DNA of 9,140 nt, from assembly GCA_029260415.1 (NCBI GenBank), contig JAJDDH010000248.1, forward strand, positions 1 to 9,140, in the 5' to 3' direction. The stretch comes from Phycisphaerales bacterium (GTDB lineage: Bacteria > Planctomycetota > Phycisphaerae > Phycisphaerales > UBA1924). Within the stretch, counting starts at the first letter, position 1. Every line of letters starts with the position of its first letter. Of this stretch, positions 1-6,859 are shown piece by piece. The notes under the pieces are model-generated. The model was not told the DNA's origin, did no database searches, and saw only the letters and a list, made by a program, of their open reading frames with translations. The translations under genes and the position numbers were made by a program.

Positions 1-1733
1 AGGAACGCGCCCCCGCCCTGGTTCTCCGCCGTGACCAGCCCGCTCACCCCCGACGAGCCCAGCACCGCGTCGTCGAGCCCGTCGCCATTCAGATCGCCCG
101 TGCCCAGGGCGCTCACGCCCGTGGGGACCGGCGCGGGCGCGCCGAAGGCGAACCCGCCCGACCCATCGTTGAGCAGCGAGACGAGCTCCGTGGGCTGCGA
201 CAGCACCGCCACCAGGTCGCCCAGCGCGTCGGCGTTCATCCGCCCACCCGCCAGGCGCACCACGGGGCGCCCCTCGGGCGAGGGCACGTCGGTCCGGCTG
301 AAACTCGCGCCCGTGCTCAGCAGCACGCTGACCGAGCCCGAGCTGCTGCCCGCCGTCGCCAGGTCGTCGCGACCGTCATTGTTGAAGTCATCGCGGACCA
401 ACGCCGCGGGACCGGCGCCCACGAACGCGAACGTGCCCGAGACAAACCCGCCCGCCCCGTCGCCCAGCAGCGTGCTGACCGCGCCCAGCGCCTCGTGCGC
501 CAGCGCCAGATCCGTGTGCCCGTCCCCGTTGAAGTCCCCCGTCGCGATGCTCGAGCCCGAGTTGAGCATCGGGGCGAGGCTTGCAACGCTGAACGTGCCC
601 ACGCCGGTGTTGAGCAGCACGCTCACGCTCCCGTCCGCGTTGATCGTCGCCAGGTCGCCCGCGTTGGCGCTGTCAAAGTCGCCCGACGCGATCCCGACAG
701 GACCGTCGCCCACGCCCGTGCTGATCCCCGCGCCCAGCGTCCCGTCCTCAGCAACGGGGTAGACGATCACCACGTCCGACGCCTGCGAGCAGACCGCCAC
801 GTCCCGGACCTGGTCACCCGTGAACTCGCCCCCAACGCCCCGCAATGTCACGCTCCCCGCGGCGAACTCGTCGCTCAGCGTCAGCGAGGACAGCGCCGCC
901 CCGGGCCCTGTCGTGTTGAGCAGCACCGCCATGTTCGTGCCCGAGCTCGTCGTCGCGATCACGTCGGCGCGGGCGTCCGCGTCGATGTCCCCGATCACGA
1001 AGCTCGTGGGCAGCCCGCGGGTGTCGATGATCTGATTGCACCCGTCAGCGTCGCCCGCCCGGGCGATAAGCATGTACGCGATGTGCGCCGACTTCTCAAA
1101 GCTGGGCGGGGGTGAGCCGCAGTCCGTCGGGCCCTGGTTGCACGAGCACCGCCCGTCGCCCCCGAAGATCGCCGCGGCCTCCATCGCCGCCATCAGCTTC
1201 GCCGGGATGTCCCCGGGCGTGAACCGGACCGCGTCCACCGCCGCCTGCACCACGGGCTCGCCCGTCAGGATGTTGCCCTGGATCGCGTAGACCAGGTCGC
1301 CCACCTGCCCGGTCTGCCCGCCCGCCCACGCCGCGTTGTCCACGCCCGAGTACGTCAGCGTCCGCCCCGTCACGTCGAGCATGCCGTACTGGCGGTTGTC
1401 GTGCCCGAGGTCGCTGACCGCCAGCGACGCGAGGATGTCCGCCGGAGCCGCGCCCTGGAGCATCATGTCGCGGATCACGCCCCGGTTCTGCCCGGACTGA
1501 TCGACCGCCGACTGCGCCGTCGCCCCGCCAACGCCCGTGATCAGCACCGGTGTGTTGTGGCGCAGGTTGAACCCCGTCAGGCACGTCGCCGACGCGAGCG
1601 CCACCTCGCCCGTCCGCGTGTCGGCGATCAGGATCGACCACGTCGCCTGGGCGCTGCCCGCCAGCGCCGCGACCACGCCCACCCCAACACAGCTCAGCGC
1701 CCCAGCGCCCGGTCTTGCTCGACGAGATCTCAT
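1..1733 (-). CDS. Secreted DUF1028 (Ntn-hydrolase-like) protein with FG-GAP/VCBS repeats, C-terminus cut by window edge
   Basis: At least 577 codons are present and the frame stays open to the left edge, so the C-terminus is missing. Residues 1-30 form a signal peptide: an Arg-rich start (MRSRRAR), a hydrophobic Val/Ala/Gly core and a probable cleavage site after AQA at 28-30. Residues 31-226 match DUF1028, with the opening TWSILIADTRTGEVALA, an NRGVIRDMM segment, QYGMLD, VYAIQGNILTG and a final HIAYMLIARAG. From memory, DUF1028 is grouped with the N-terminal-nucleophile hydrolases; its substrate is not known to me. The rest carries about seven FG-GAP-like Asp-rich loops centred near residues 250, 307, 354, 404, 453, 504 and 551, each typically followed by a VSVLLNTG-type strand, which suggests a seven-bladed propeller. 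DFNGDGHTD and DFNNDGRDD are classical calcium loops; others are degenerate. The ATG at 1733 is chosen because it gives the signal peptide and has a GGGAG sequence 8 bases upstream. The protein is probably periplasmic or external. The missing end may hold a dockerin-like tail like its neighbour's, but that is a guess. Confidence 0.88.
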   Translation of the reverse strand, partial: MRSRRARPGAGALSCVGVGVVAALAGSAQATWSILIADTRTGEVALASATCLTGFNLRHNTPVLITGVGGATAQSAVDQSGQNRGVIRDMMLQGAAPADILASLAVSDLGHDNRQYGMLDVTGRTLTYSGVDNAAWAGGQTGQVGDLVYAIQGNILTGEPVVQAAVDAVRFTPGDIPAKLMAAMEAAAIFGGDGRCSCNQGPTDCGSPPPSFEKSAHIAYMLIARAGDADGCNQIIDTRGLPTSFVIGDIDADARADVIATTSSGTNMAVLLNTTGPGAALSSLTLSDEFAAGSVTLRGVGGEFTGDQVRDVAVCSQASDVVIVYPVAEDGTLGAGISTGVGDGPVGIASGDFDSANAGDLATINADGSVSVLLNTGVGTFSVASLAPMLNSGSSIATGDFNGDGHTDLALAHEALGAVSTLLGDGAGGFVSGTFAFVGAGPAALVRDDFNNDGRDDLATAGSSSGSVSVLLSTGASFSRTDVPSPEGRPVVRLAGGRMNADALGDLVAVLSQPTELVSLLNDGSGGFAFGAPAPVPTGVSALGTGDLNGDGLDDAVLGSSGVSGLVTAENQGGGAF

Positions 1734-1741
1734 TCGCACGT

Positions 1742-1746
1742 CTCCC
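1742..1746 (-). promoter_or_regulatory. Shine-Dalgarno sequence of the DUF1028 gene
   Basis: The minus strand reads GGGAG here, 8 bases before the ATG at 1733. This supports that start over any internal one. The surrounding 1734-1873 gap (140 bases) is less GC-rich near 1755-1790 and probably holds the promoter, but I could not pick a convincing -35/-10 pair. Confidence 0.65.
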
Positions 1747-1809
1747 GGATTGACAGACTCAGGGTTCACAACGACAACCCAGAAGCTACCTCGGGCGCCG
1801 CCCGGAGCC

Positions 1810-1845
1810 AACACCCAAGGCCCCGATCAGCGCCGTCCGGGTGTT
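1810..1845 (-). terminator. Possible weak hairpin downstream of the S8 protease gene
   Basis: An inverted repeat of 7 bases (AACACCC at 1810-1816, GGGTGTT at 1839-1845 on the plus strand) flanks a 22-base loop and begins 28 bases after the protease stop codon. There is no T-run after it, so it is not a classical intrinsic terminator. It could equally be chance in GC-rich DNA or part of the upstream region of the DUF1028 gene. Confidence 0.22.
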
Positions 1846-1873
1846 TCCACCGGGTCCAGCCCGTCCCTCGAGG

Positions 1874-4075
1874 TTACGGGCAGCCCGCGCCGAACGCGCC
1901 CAGGAACGCCAGCACGTCGTTGAAGTCGAACACGCCCACGGGCGTCGCCAGGTCCGCGGCGGGGTCCATCGACCCGAACGCGCTCAGGAACGCCAGCACG
2001 TCGTCAAAGTCCAGCACGTCGAACGGCTCGGACAGGTCCGCCGCGTTGCAGCCCATCGGCCCGGCGCTCTCCGCGACCATCCCGCGGATCACCAGCGCGT
2101 AGCCCTGCGAGCCCACGGCGACGCTCGTCCCCTTGACCCGCGCCACGTACGAGCCCGCGTTGATCGCCGTGGTGAGCACCATCTCCACGTTGTTGTCCTC
2201 GTCCGCCGAGCCCCCGGGAACGCTCGTGCCCCCGCTCAGGACGTTGCCCAGGAACGTGACGTCGGGCGTCACGATCTCCAGGTCCAGGTTGTTGACCGCG
2301 GCGGGGTTGGCCAGCAGCGACGCGGGGGCGTCGTGCCACACCAGCGTCACACGCAGCGCGCTCAGCGCCTGCGTCACCTCGAACGGAATCTCGACCATCT
2401 CCCCCGTGTCCAGCGCCTCGCCCGTGTTGTTGCGCACGTCGCGGATGACGATCGACTCGCTGGCGCCCTCCCCGCCGGGCAGGATCAGCGTCTCGTTGAG
2501 CTTGACGCGCCCCCACCCCTCCTTGTTGCCCGGGTACCCCGCCTCGTTGGTCATGTCCTGCGCCGAGTTGAGCAGCATCGCCTTCATCAGCGGGCCCGAG
2601 GGCGTCATCGTGTCGCCGGGCGTCGCGACGCCCGTGGGGTAGAAGCCTTCCATGAAGTACTGACGCACGAGCGCCGCGGCCCCCGCGACCTGCGGGCACG
2701 CCATCGACGTGCCCGTCGAGGCGAACACCGAGCACGCCGTGTTGTTGTCCGAGGAGTTGATCCCGCACCCGGGCGCGGTGATCTCGGGCTTGCGCCGCCC
2801 GTCGTTGGTCGGGCCCGCGCCGCCGGTGCACTGCACCTCCTGGATCGGCGTGTCGCCGCTGGCCGCGACCGCCAGCAGGTTCTTCGCGTTCTCCGGGTTG
2901 CGCAGCGACGAGAGGTTCGTCACCGCGAACAGCACCAGGTTGTCGTCGTTGAGCCAGGAATAGTTGTCGATCCCGCGCGTGAGCCCGTCGTAGTCCGTGG
3001 ACCCGTCGTTGCCCCAGCTGTTCGTGTGGATCCGGGCGCCCTGGTTCGAGTGCAGCGTCAGACGCTGCTCGATCCCGTTCTGCGTGAACGAGGGCGTCGT
3101 GTTGAAAATCATCCGCGACATGTACGCCACGCCCCGGCTGTTGTCGAACACGCCCGAATCGCCCACCGCAGAGCCCGCAACGTGCGTCCCGTGCGCATCA
3201 TTGAAAATCATCGACTGGTTGAACGCCTCGATCTTCCGGTGGTCCGGTCCGATCGGGTCGCCCTCCGGGTCGCTGAACGAGCAGTGATCCACGTCCACAC
3301 GCCCGTCCATCACCGCGATGATCTGGTCCTCGCCGCGGATCCCCGCGTCGTACACCGGGTAGTACCCGGGCTGGTTGGACTGCACGATCCATCGCGACGA
3401 GTTGTTGCGGAACGTGATCTCCGGCGCGTCCTCGACCCACATCACCTGCGGGATCGCCGCGAGCCTCTGCGCGTCGGCGCGCGTCGCGGTCAGCTGCACC
3501 AGCCGCCGGTCGCCCTCGAGTGAATCCGCCACCACCTGCACGCCGTCGATCGCGCCCATGCCTTCGAGCGCCGCGTCCCGGTCAGCGCCGGGGAACAGCC
3601 ACACCCGCACCGCCAGCTCGCCCCGGTCCTGGACCGCCAGCAGCGACTCGTCGTGCGTGCGCAGCACCAGGCCCAGATCGGGCGACACCTTCCACTCGTC
3701 CAGGAACGCGCCCGCCCAGGTTACAAAGCCCAGCCCGCGCACCGCGTTCAGGTCCGCCCCGGACAGGTCCGCGACGTACGCGTGATCGGGCAGGTACTCG
3801 CCCAGTCGCACGCCCGCGCCCTCGATCAGCGCCCGGCGCTCGGGCGTGATGGGCCCGTCGAGCACGATCAGCTTCGCCCCGTCCACACGGACCCCGGGGC
3901 GGGCCGCCCGCTTGAGCAGGCTGTCGCCGTCACCTAGCCGCACGATCCCGGTCTTGAGGCGCAGCGTGCCCGACACCTGGCCGTCGGCGCTCTCGCCCAC
4001 GCCCTGCGCCAGCCCGCACGCCATCACCATCGCGCCAGCGGCGCACACCATCATCCGGGATCGACTCTGCGACAT
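1874..4075 (-). CDS. Secreted subtilisin-like serine protease (S8, KP-43 type) with GC-type dockerin tail
   Basis: This 733-residue exported endopeptidase should hydrolyse proteins outside the inner membrane. Residues 1-25 are a signal peptide; Cys20 after VMA gives a weak lipobox, so a lipoprotein is possible but less likely. Residues 30-220 resemble a long propeptide. The catalytic domain spans about 230-530: Asp257 in IAVMDGRVD, His295 in DAHGTHVAG, Ser457 in STGTSMACP, with Asn387 (FAVTN) at the expected oxyanion position. Residues 540-666 form a beta-sandwich of the type seen in KP-43 proteases, marked by VNNLDLEIVTP, NNVEMV and GSYVARVKG. Residues 676-733 hold two EF-hand-like repeats bounded by Cys676 and Cys732 (AADLSEPFDVLDFDDVLAFL, then AADLATPVGVFDFNDVLAFL), the GC-type dockerin-like module common in Phycisphaerales proteins. 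The ATG at 4075 has GAGGG 7 bases upstream. The stop is TAA at 1874-1876. The gene is separated from mntR by 211 bases and is probably transcribed on its own. Natural substrates are unknown. Confidence 0.95.
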   Translation of the reverse strand: MSQSRSRMMVCAAGAMVMACGLAQGVGESADGQVSGTLRLKTGIVRLGDGDSLLKRAARPGVRVDGAKLIVLDGPITPERRALIEGAGVRLGEYLPDHAYVADLSGADLNAVRGLGFVTWAGAFLDEWKVSPDLGLVLRTHDESLLAVQDRGELAVRVWLFPGADRDAALEGMGAIDGVQVVADSLEGDRRLVQLTATRADAQRLAAIPQVMWVEDAPEITFRNNSSRWIVQSNQPGYYPVYDAGIRGEDQIIAVMDGRVDVDHCSFSDPEGDPIGPDHRKIEAFNQSMIFNDAHGTHVAGSAVGDSGVFDNSRGVAYMSRMIFNTTPSFTQNGIEQRLTLHSNQGARIHTNSWGNDGSTDYDGLTRGIDNYSWLNDDNLVLFAVTNLSSLRNPENAKNLLAVAASGDTPIQEVQCTGGAGPTNDGRRKPEITAPGCGINSSDNNTACSVFASTGTSMACPQVAGAAALVRQYFMEGFYPTGVATPGDTMTPSGPLMKAMLLNSAQDMTNEAGYPGNKEGWGRVKLNETLILPGGEGASESIVIRDVRNNTGEALDTGEMVEIPFEVTQALSALRVTLVWHDAPASLLANPAAVNNLDLEIVTPDVTFLGNVLSGGTSVPGGSADEDNNVEMVLTTAINAGSYVARVKGTSVAVGSQGYALVIRGMVAESAGPMGCNAADLSEPFDVLDFDDVLAFLSAFGSMDPAADLATPVGVFDFNDVLAFLGAFGAGCP

Positions 4076-4082
4076 GCAATCA

Positions 4083-4087
4083 CCCTC
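4083..4087 (-). promoter_or_regulatory. Shine-Dalgarno sequence of the S8 protease gene
   Basis: The minus strand reads GAGGG here, 7 bases before the ATG at 4075, within a longer GAGAGGG run. This fixes the start that gives the signal peptide. The gap above it (4076-4286) includes an AT-richer patch at about 4171-4200 that may hold the promoter; no clear -35/-10 pair is visible. Confidence 0.65.
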
Positions 4088-4227
4088 TCACGCGGGCCTG
4101 GCCTGCGTGCTGTTTGTGGACGGACCAACACCCGGACGAACGCCCGAGCCCCGGCCTATTCGCGGCATACCCCTTACATGTGCCCCAAAATCTCGGAATT
4201 GCCAGCCAAGACGCCCCCCGACCGATC

Positions 4228-4245
4228 GGATTCCGTTCGGAACCC
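4228..4245. repeat. Inverted repeat upstream of the protease gene
   Basis: The core TTCCG-TT-CGGAA at 4231-4242 is a perfect 5-base inverted repeat with a 2-base centre. It extends to GG/CC pairs on both sides after one mismatch. It abuts an 8-base palindrome CCGATCGG at 4222-4229. It lies between the end of mntR and the start of the protease gene, so it could be an operator for the protease or part of the end of the mntR transcript. Neither role is shown by sequence alone. Confidence 0.4.
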
Positions 4246-4260
4246 CGCCCACCGCCCGCT

Positions 4261-4281
4261 CTCGGACGCCCCGGGACCGAG
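4261..4281 (-). terminator. Possible hairpin just after mntR
   Basis: CTCGG at 4261-4265 and CCGAG at 4277-4281 form a 5-base stem, with a partly paired GC-rich interior, beginning 5 bases after the mntR stop codon. No T-run follows, so any terminator here would be weak or factor-dependent. The position at the end of the likely operon is the main reason to list it. Confidence 0.25.
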
Positions 4282-4286
4282 AACGC

Positions 4287-4754
4287 TCAGCCCCGGTCGC
4301 GGTCCTTCTCCAGGCGCCCCATCACCCGACGCAACGCCCGGATCGTCTGGTCCGACACGTGATGCTCGATCCCCTCGGCGTCGATCTCCGCCTGACGCTT
4401 GCCCACACCGATCGACCGCAAAAACCCCAGCACCACCTCGTGCCGCCTCCTGCTCTCGCGGGCCATCGCCTCCCCCGCCTTGGTCAGCAGCAACGGCCTC
4501 CGGCTCTCGGCCACCACCAGCCCGCACTCGCTCAGCCGCCTGACGATCCGCACCACCGTGACGTGGCTCACGCCGAACATCTGCGCCAGATCCTTGTTCC
4601 GGCACTCGCCCCGCTGCTCGATCACCTGCGCGATCGCCTCGACGTAGTCCTCGGCCGTCTCGTCCCGGTGCGCCGCCCGCGTCCGCTTGAACGCCTCCGC
4701 CCGGTCCCCGACTGTCTCACGCTCTTGACCCAACGCAACCTCCAGAGGGGCCAT
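4287..4754 (-). CDS. mntR: Manganese-responsive transcriptional regulator MntR (DtxR family)
   Basis: This 155-residue cytoplasmic DNA-binding protein should repress or tune manganese transport genes when Mn(II) is bound. Residues about 33-95 form the winged helix-turn-helix (ETAEDYVEAI, then DLAQMFGVSHVTVVRIVRRL and the LLLTKAGE wing). Residues 96-147 form the dimerisation and metal domain. All six ligands known from Bacillus MntR line up by eye: Asp36 and Glu39 in EDYVE, His105 in RRHEVVLGFL, and Glu127, Glu130 and His131 in DAEGIEHHVS. There is no SH3-like third domain, as expected for MntR and unlike DtxR/IdeR. About 30 residues precede the conserved part, similar to the enterobacterial form. 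The ATG at 4754 lies one base after the TAG of the DUF167 gene (TAGGATG), so translation is probably coupled. No manganese transporter gene is in the window, so its targets lie elsewhere. The family call is firm; metal preference is inferred from the ligands. Confidence 0.94.
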   Translation of the reverse strand: MAPLEVALGQERETVGDRAEAFKRTRAAHRDETAEDYVEAIAQVIEQRGECRNKDLAQMFGVSHVTVVRIVRRLSECGLVVAESRRPLLLTKAGEAMARESRRRHEVVLGFLRSIGVGKRQAEIDAEGIEHHVSDQTIRALRRVMGRLEKDRDRG

Positions 4755-4755
4755 C

Positions 4756-5055
4756 CTACCCGCCCGTCAGCGCCGCGCCCGCGTCCCGCGCGTTGATCCC
4801 CGCGATCTGCGCGACCTTCTCGGGTGAGGTCTGTCCCCTGACGATGCTCACCCGCCCGGTGCGCACTCCCAGAGCCTTCGCGAGCAGCCCGCACACCGCC
4901 CTGTTCGCCCTGCCGCCCTCGGGCGGGGCGCTCACGCGCACCTTGAGGCGATCACCGCCGGGTGATTCAAGTGTGCCCGCGATCTGGTCACGTCGCGCGC
5001 CGGGCACGACCTTGAGGCTGATGAGCACACCCCCGTCGCCGTCGTCCTCGATCAT
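4756..5055 (-). CDS. DUF167 (YggU/UPF0235) family protein
   Basis: This 99-residue protein is close to the family's usual length. The hallmark stretch is clear: LKVVPGARRDQIAG at 14-27, LKVRVSAPPEGGRANRAV at 37-54, LLAKALGV at 57-64, then VSIVRGQTSPEK at 69-80. The family is widespread and its function is not established, so none is assigned. It has no signal peptide and should be cytoplasmic. The ATG at 5055 is 9 bases after the stop of the upstream propeller gene. A GAGAG sequence overlapping that stop could serve as ribosome binding site. The last codon region runs into mntR with a one-base gap, so the two small genes are very likely co-transcribed. Confidence 0.92.
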   Translation of the reverse strand: MIEDDGDGGVLISLKVVPGARRDQIAGTLESPGGDRLKVRVSAPPEGGRANRAVCGLLAKALGVRTGRVSIVRGQTSPEKVAQIAGINARDAGAALTGG

Positions 5056-5064
5056 GACTCGCTC

Positions 5065-6828
5065 TCAGCCGGGGCAGGCGACGCTCAGCAGCCCGACCAG
5101 CTCGAGCGCGTCCGCCGCGTCGATGATCGTATCGCCCGTCAGGTCCGCGCCCGGATCGCCCGCGAGGAACAGCCCCAGAAACGCGATGGCATCCGAGAAA
5201 TCCAGCCCGCCCGAGCGGTCCACGTCCGCCCGGTGCCACGCGATGATCTCCAGGTCGCTGCCCCCCCCAATACCCGTGAGCACGCGCACGCGCCCGTCCG
5301 CCCAGGCCAGCTCGATCGAATCGAACGCGTCGGCGCCGCCCAGCCCCAGGTGCAGCGCCGTCTCGCTGGAACCGAGGTAGGTCGCCGAGCCGTCCACCAC
5401 GCGCACGATCTCCCGCGCCCCCGCCCGCGCCGTGACCCGCGTCCCCAGCCCCCCGGGCGCCAGGCACGGGTTGACGAACGTGCGCAGGCGCAGCGTCACC
5501 CCCGACACGGGATCGTCCTGCTCGTTGCGGAACATCCGCATCACGCCGTTGCCGTCCACGATCACCACGTCCCGGTCGCCGTCAAGGTCATAATCCAGCG
5601 TCACCAGCGCCCGCCCCTGCCCGACGAAGACCAGCCCGCTCGCGCCCGCGATCTCGTCGAAGGCCAGCCCCTCGCCCTGTTCCAGGCGGTTGAGGTAGAC
5701 CCGGGCGGGGACCGCCGGGAAGCTGCTCCACCCGCCCGTCGCCAGCAGGTCCAGGTCGCCGTCCAGATCCAGATCGACCAGCTCCGTCCCCCACCCCCAG
5801 CCCGCGTTGTGCACACCCATCGCCCGCGCGCGCTCGACGAACGTCACCCGCCCCTCGTCGTCGAGTTCTTGGACGTACAGCGTGTTCCCGCACGAGTCCG
5901 AAGGCGGCGGGAAGTAGATGTTCGTCATGAACCAGTCCAGGTCCCCGTCCCCGTCCACATCCCCCACGCTCGCGCCCATGCCGTTGCAGTCGTGCGTGAT
6001 CCCCGCCTCGAGCGTGCGATCGACAAACGACTCACCGCCGACGTTCTCGTAGTACCGGCTCGTGCCGAAGTCGTTGGTCAGCAAGAGTTCTGGATAGCGA
6101 TCGCCCGTCATGTCCACGAAGCGAGGCGTGAACCCGCGCAGGCGATCCGTCTCCAGGCCGACCAGCTCCGTCACGTCCGTGAAGCGGGGCACGCCCAGCG
6201 CGTCGTTGCCCTCGTTGCGGAACAGGCGGTTGCCCCCGGGCGCGTCGATCCAGGCGCTGACGAACAGGTCCAGGTCGCCGTCCAGGTCGTAGTCCCCGAA
6301 GCCGGCGCCCATGCCGTCGGTCACCTGCGAAACCCGGTTCACGCCCGCGATCTGCGCGACCTCCTCAAAGCTGCGCCCATCGCCCGACGCCCGGTTCAGG
6401 AACAGCCGGCAGTGCGTCGGCCCGGGCGCGCCCGGCGCGTCGCCGTACGACACGATGAACAGGTCTGCCCACCCGTCCTTGTTCACGTCCCCGACTGCGA
6501 CGCCCCCGGTGCGCCGGCGCTGGTCGATCCCCCACTTCTGGGCTTGGTCCTCGAACGTCCCGTCGTGCTGGTTGATGTACAGGCGGTCGGGCTCGACGCC
6601 GCCCGCGGGGGCGAAGAGGTCGGGCCAGCCGTCGTTGTTGAAATCCGCGACGCAGGCGCCGCCGACCATCTGGTGGTGATTGCCCGGGTAGCCGCTGGCG
6701 CAGGCGTACACGCCGTTGACCCCGGCCTGGGCGCCGATCTCGGTGAACGACAGGGTCTGCGCGCACAGCGAGCCACCCACGAGCGTGGGCAGCATGCACA
6801 CCAAGGTCTGCGCTGCGCGTTCCCTCAC
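5065..6828 (-). CDS. Secreted FG-GAP propeller protein with ASPIC/UnbV domain and dockerin-like tail
   Basis: This 587-residue exported protein resembles CRTAC1-type proteins. Residues 1-23 are a signal peptide (n-region MRER, cleavage after SLCA). Seven Asp-rich calcium loops follow at 62-70, 114-122, 179-187, 239-247, 290-298, 352-360 and 412-420, spaced 51-65 residues, which fits a complete seven-bladed propeller. The fourth, DMTGDRYPE, is degenerate. Residues about 444-520 match ASPIC/UnbV (LGTRVTARAG, TYLGSSETALHLGLGGAD, DSIELAWADGRV). Residues 533-587 contain two EF-hand-like loops, DVDRSGGLDFSD at 535-546 and DLTGDTIIDAAD at 562-573, ending ACPG. This tail is dockerin-like but lacks the first Cys of the protease's tail. 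The start is GTG at 6828, chosen because it supplies the Arg-containing n-region; the ATG at residue 12 would leave a signal peptide without positive charge. There is no clear Shine-Dalgarno. Such propellers usually mediate binding or adhesion; the ligand is unknown. It lies 31 bases after the methyltransferase gene. Confidence 0.92.
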   Translation of the reverse strand: MRERAAQTLVCMLPTLVGGSLCAQTLSFTEIGAQAGVNGVYACASGYPGNHHQMVGGACVADFNNDGWPDLFAPAGGVEPDRLYINQHDGTFEDQAQKWGIDQRRRTGGVAVGDVNKDGWADLFIVSYGDAPGAPGPTHCRLFLNRASGDGRSFEEVAQIAGVNRVSQVTDGMGAGFGDYDLDGDLDLFVSAWIDAPGGNRLFRNEGNDALGVPRFTDVTELVGLETDRLRGFTPRFVDMTGDRYPELLLTNDFGTSRYYENVGGESFVDRTLEAGITHDCNGMGASVGDVDGDGDLDWFMTNIYFPPPSDSCGNTLYVQELDDEGRVTFVERARAMGVHNAGWGWGTELVDLDLDGDLDLLATGGWSSFPAVPARVYLNRLEQGEGLAFDEIAGASGLVFVGQGRALVTLDYDLDGDRDVVIVDGNGVMRMFRNEQDDPVSGVTLRLRTFVNPCLAPGGLGTRVTARAGAREIVRVVDGSATYLGSSETALHLGLGGADAFDSIELAWADGRVRVLTGIGGGSDLEIIAWHRADVDRSGGLDFSDAIAFLGLFLAGDPGADLTGDTIIDAADALELVGLLSVACPG

Positions 6829-6859
6829 CCCGCCGTAGTACCACGACGCGGGTTCGTGT

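Noticed and set aside
1..1000. Recurring DNA words such as GTTGAGCAGCAC at fairly regular spacing, resembling a repeat array
   Set aside because: They encode the repeated V-S-V-L-L-N-T-G strand of the propeller blades. Spacing of about 150 bases and sequence drift fit protein repeats, not a CRISPR or satellite.
31..1641. Several open frames on both strands overlapping the DUF1028 gene
   Set aside because: They are shadows of the minus-strand gene starting at 1733, which runs off the window edge. Only that frame gives a signal peptide, a known domain and regular repeats.
1841..3523. Long plus-strand open frame (560 codons) opposite the protease gene
   Set aside because: Its translation is a low-complexity run of Arg, Val, His and Ala with no domain, as expected for the antisense of a GC-rich gene. 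The minus-strand frame has a complete catalytic triad.
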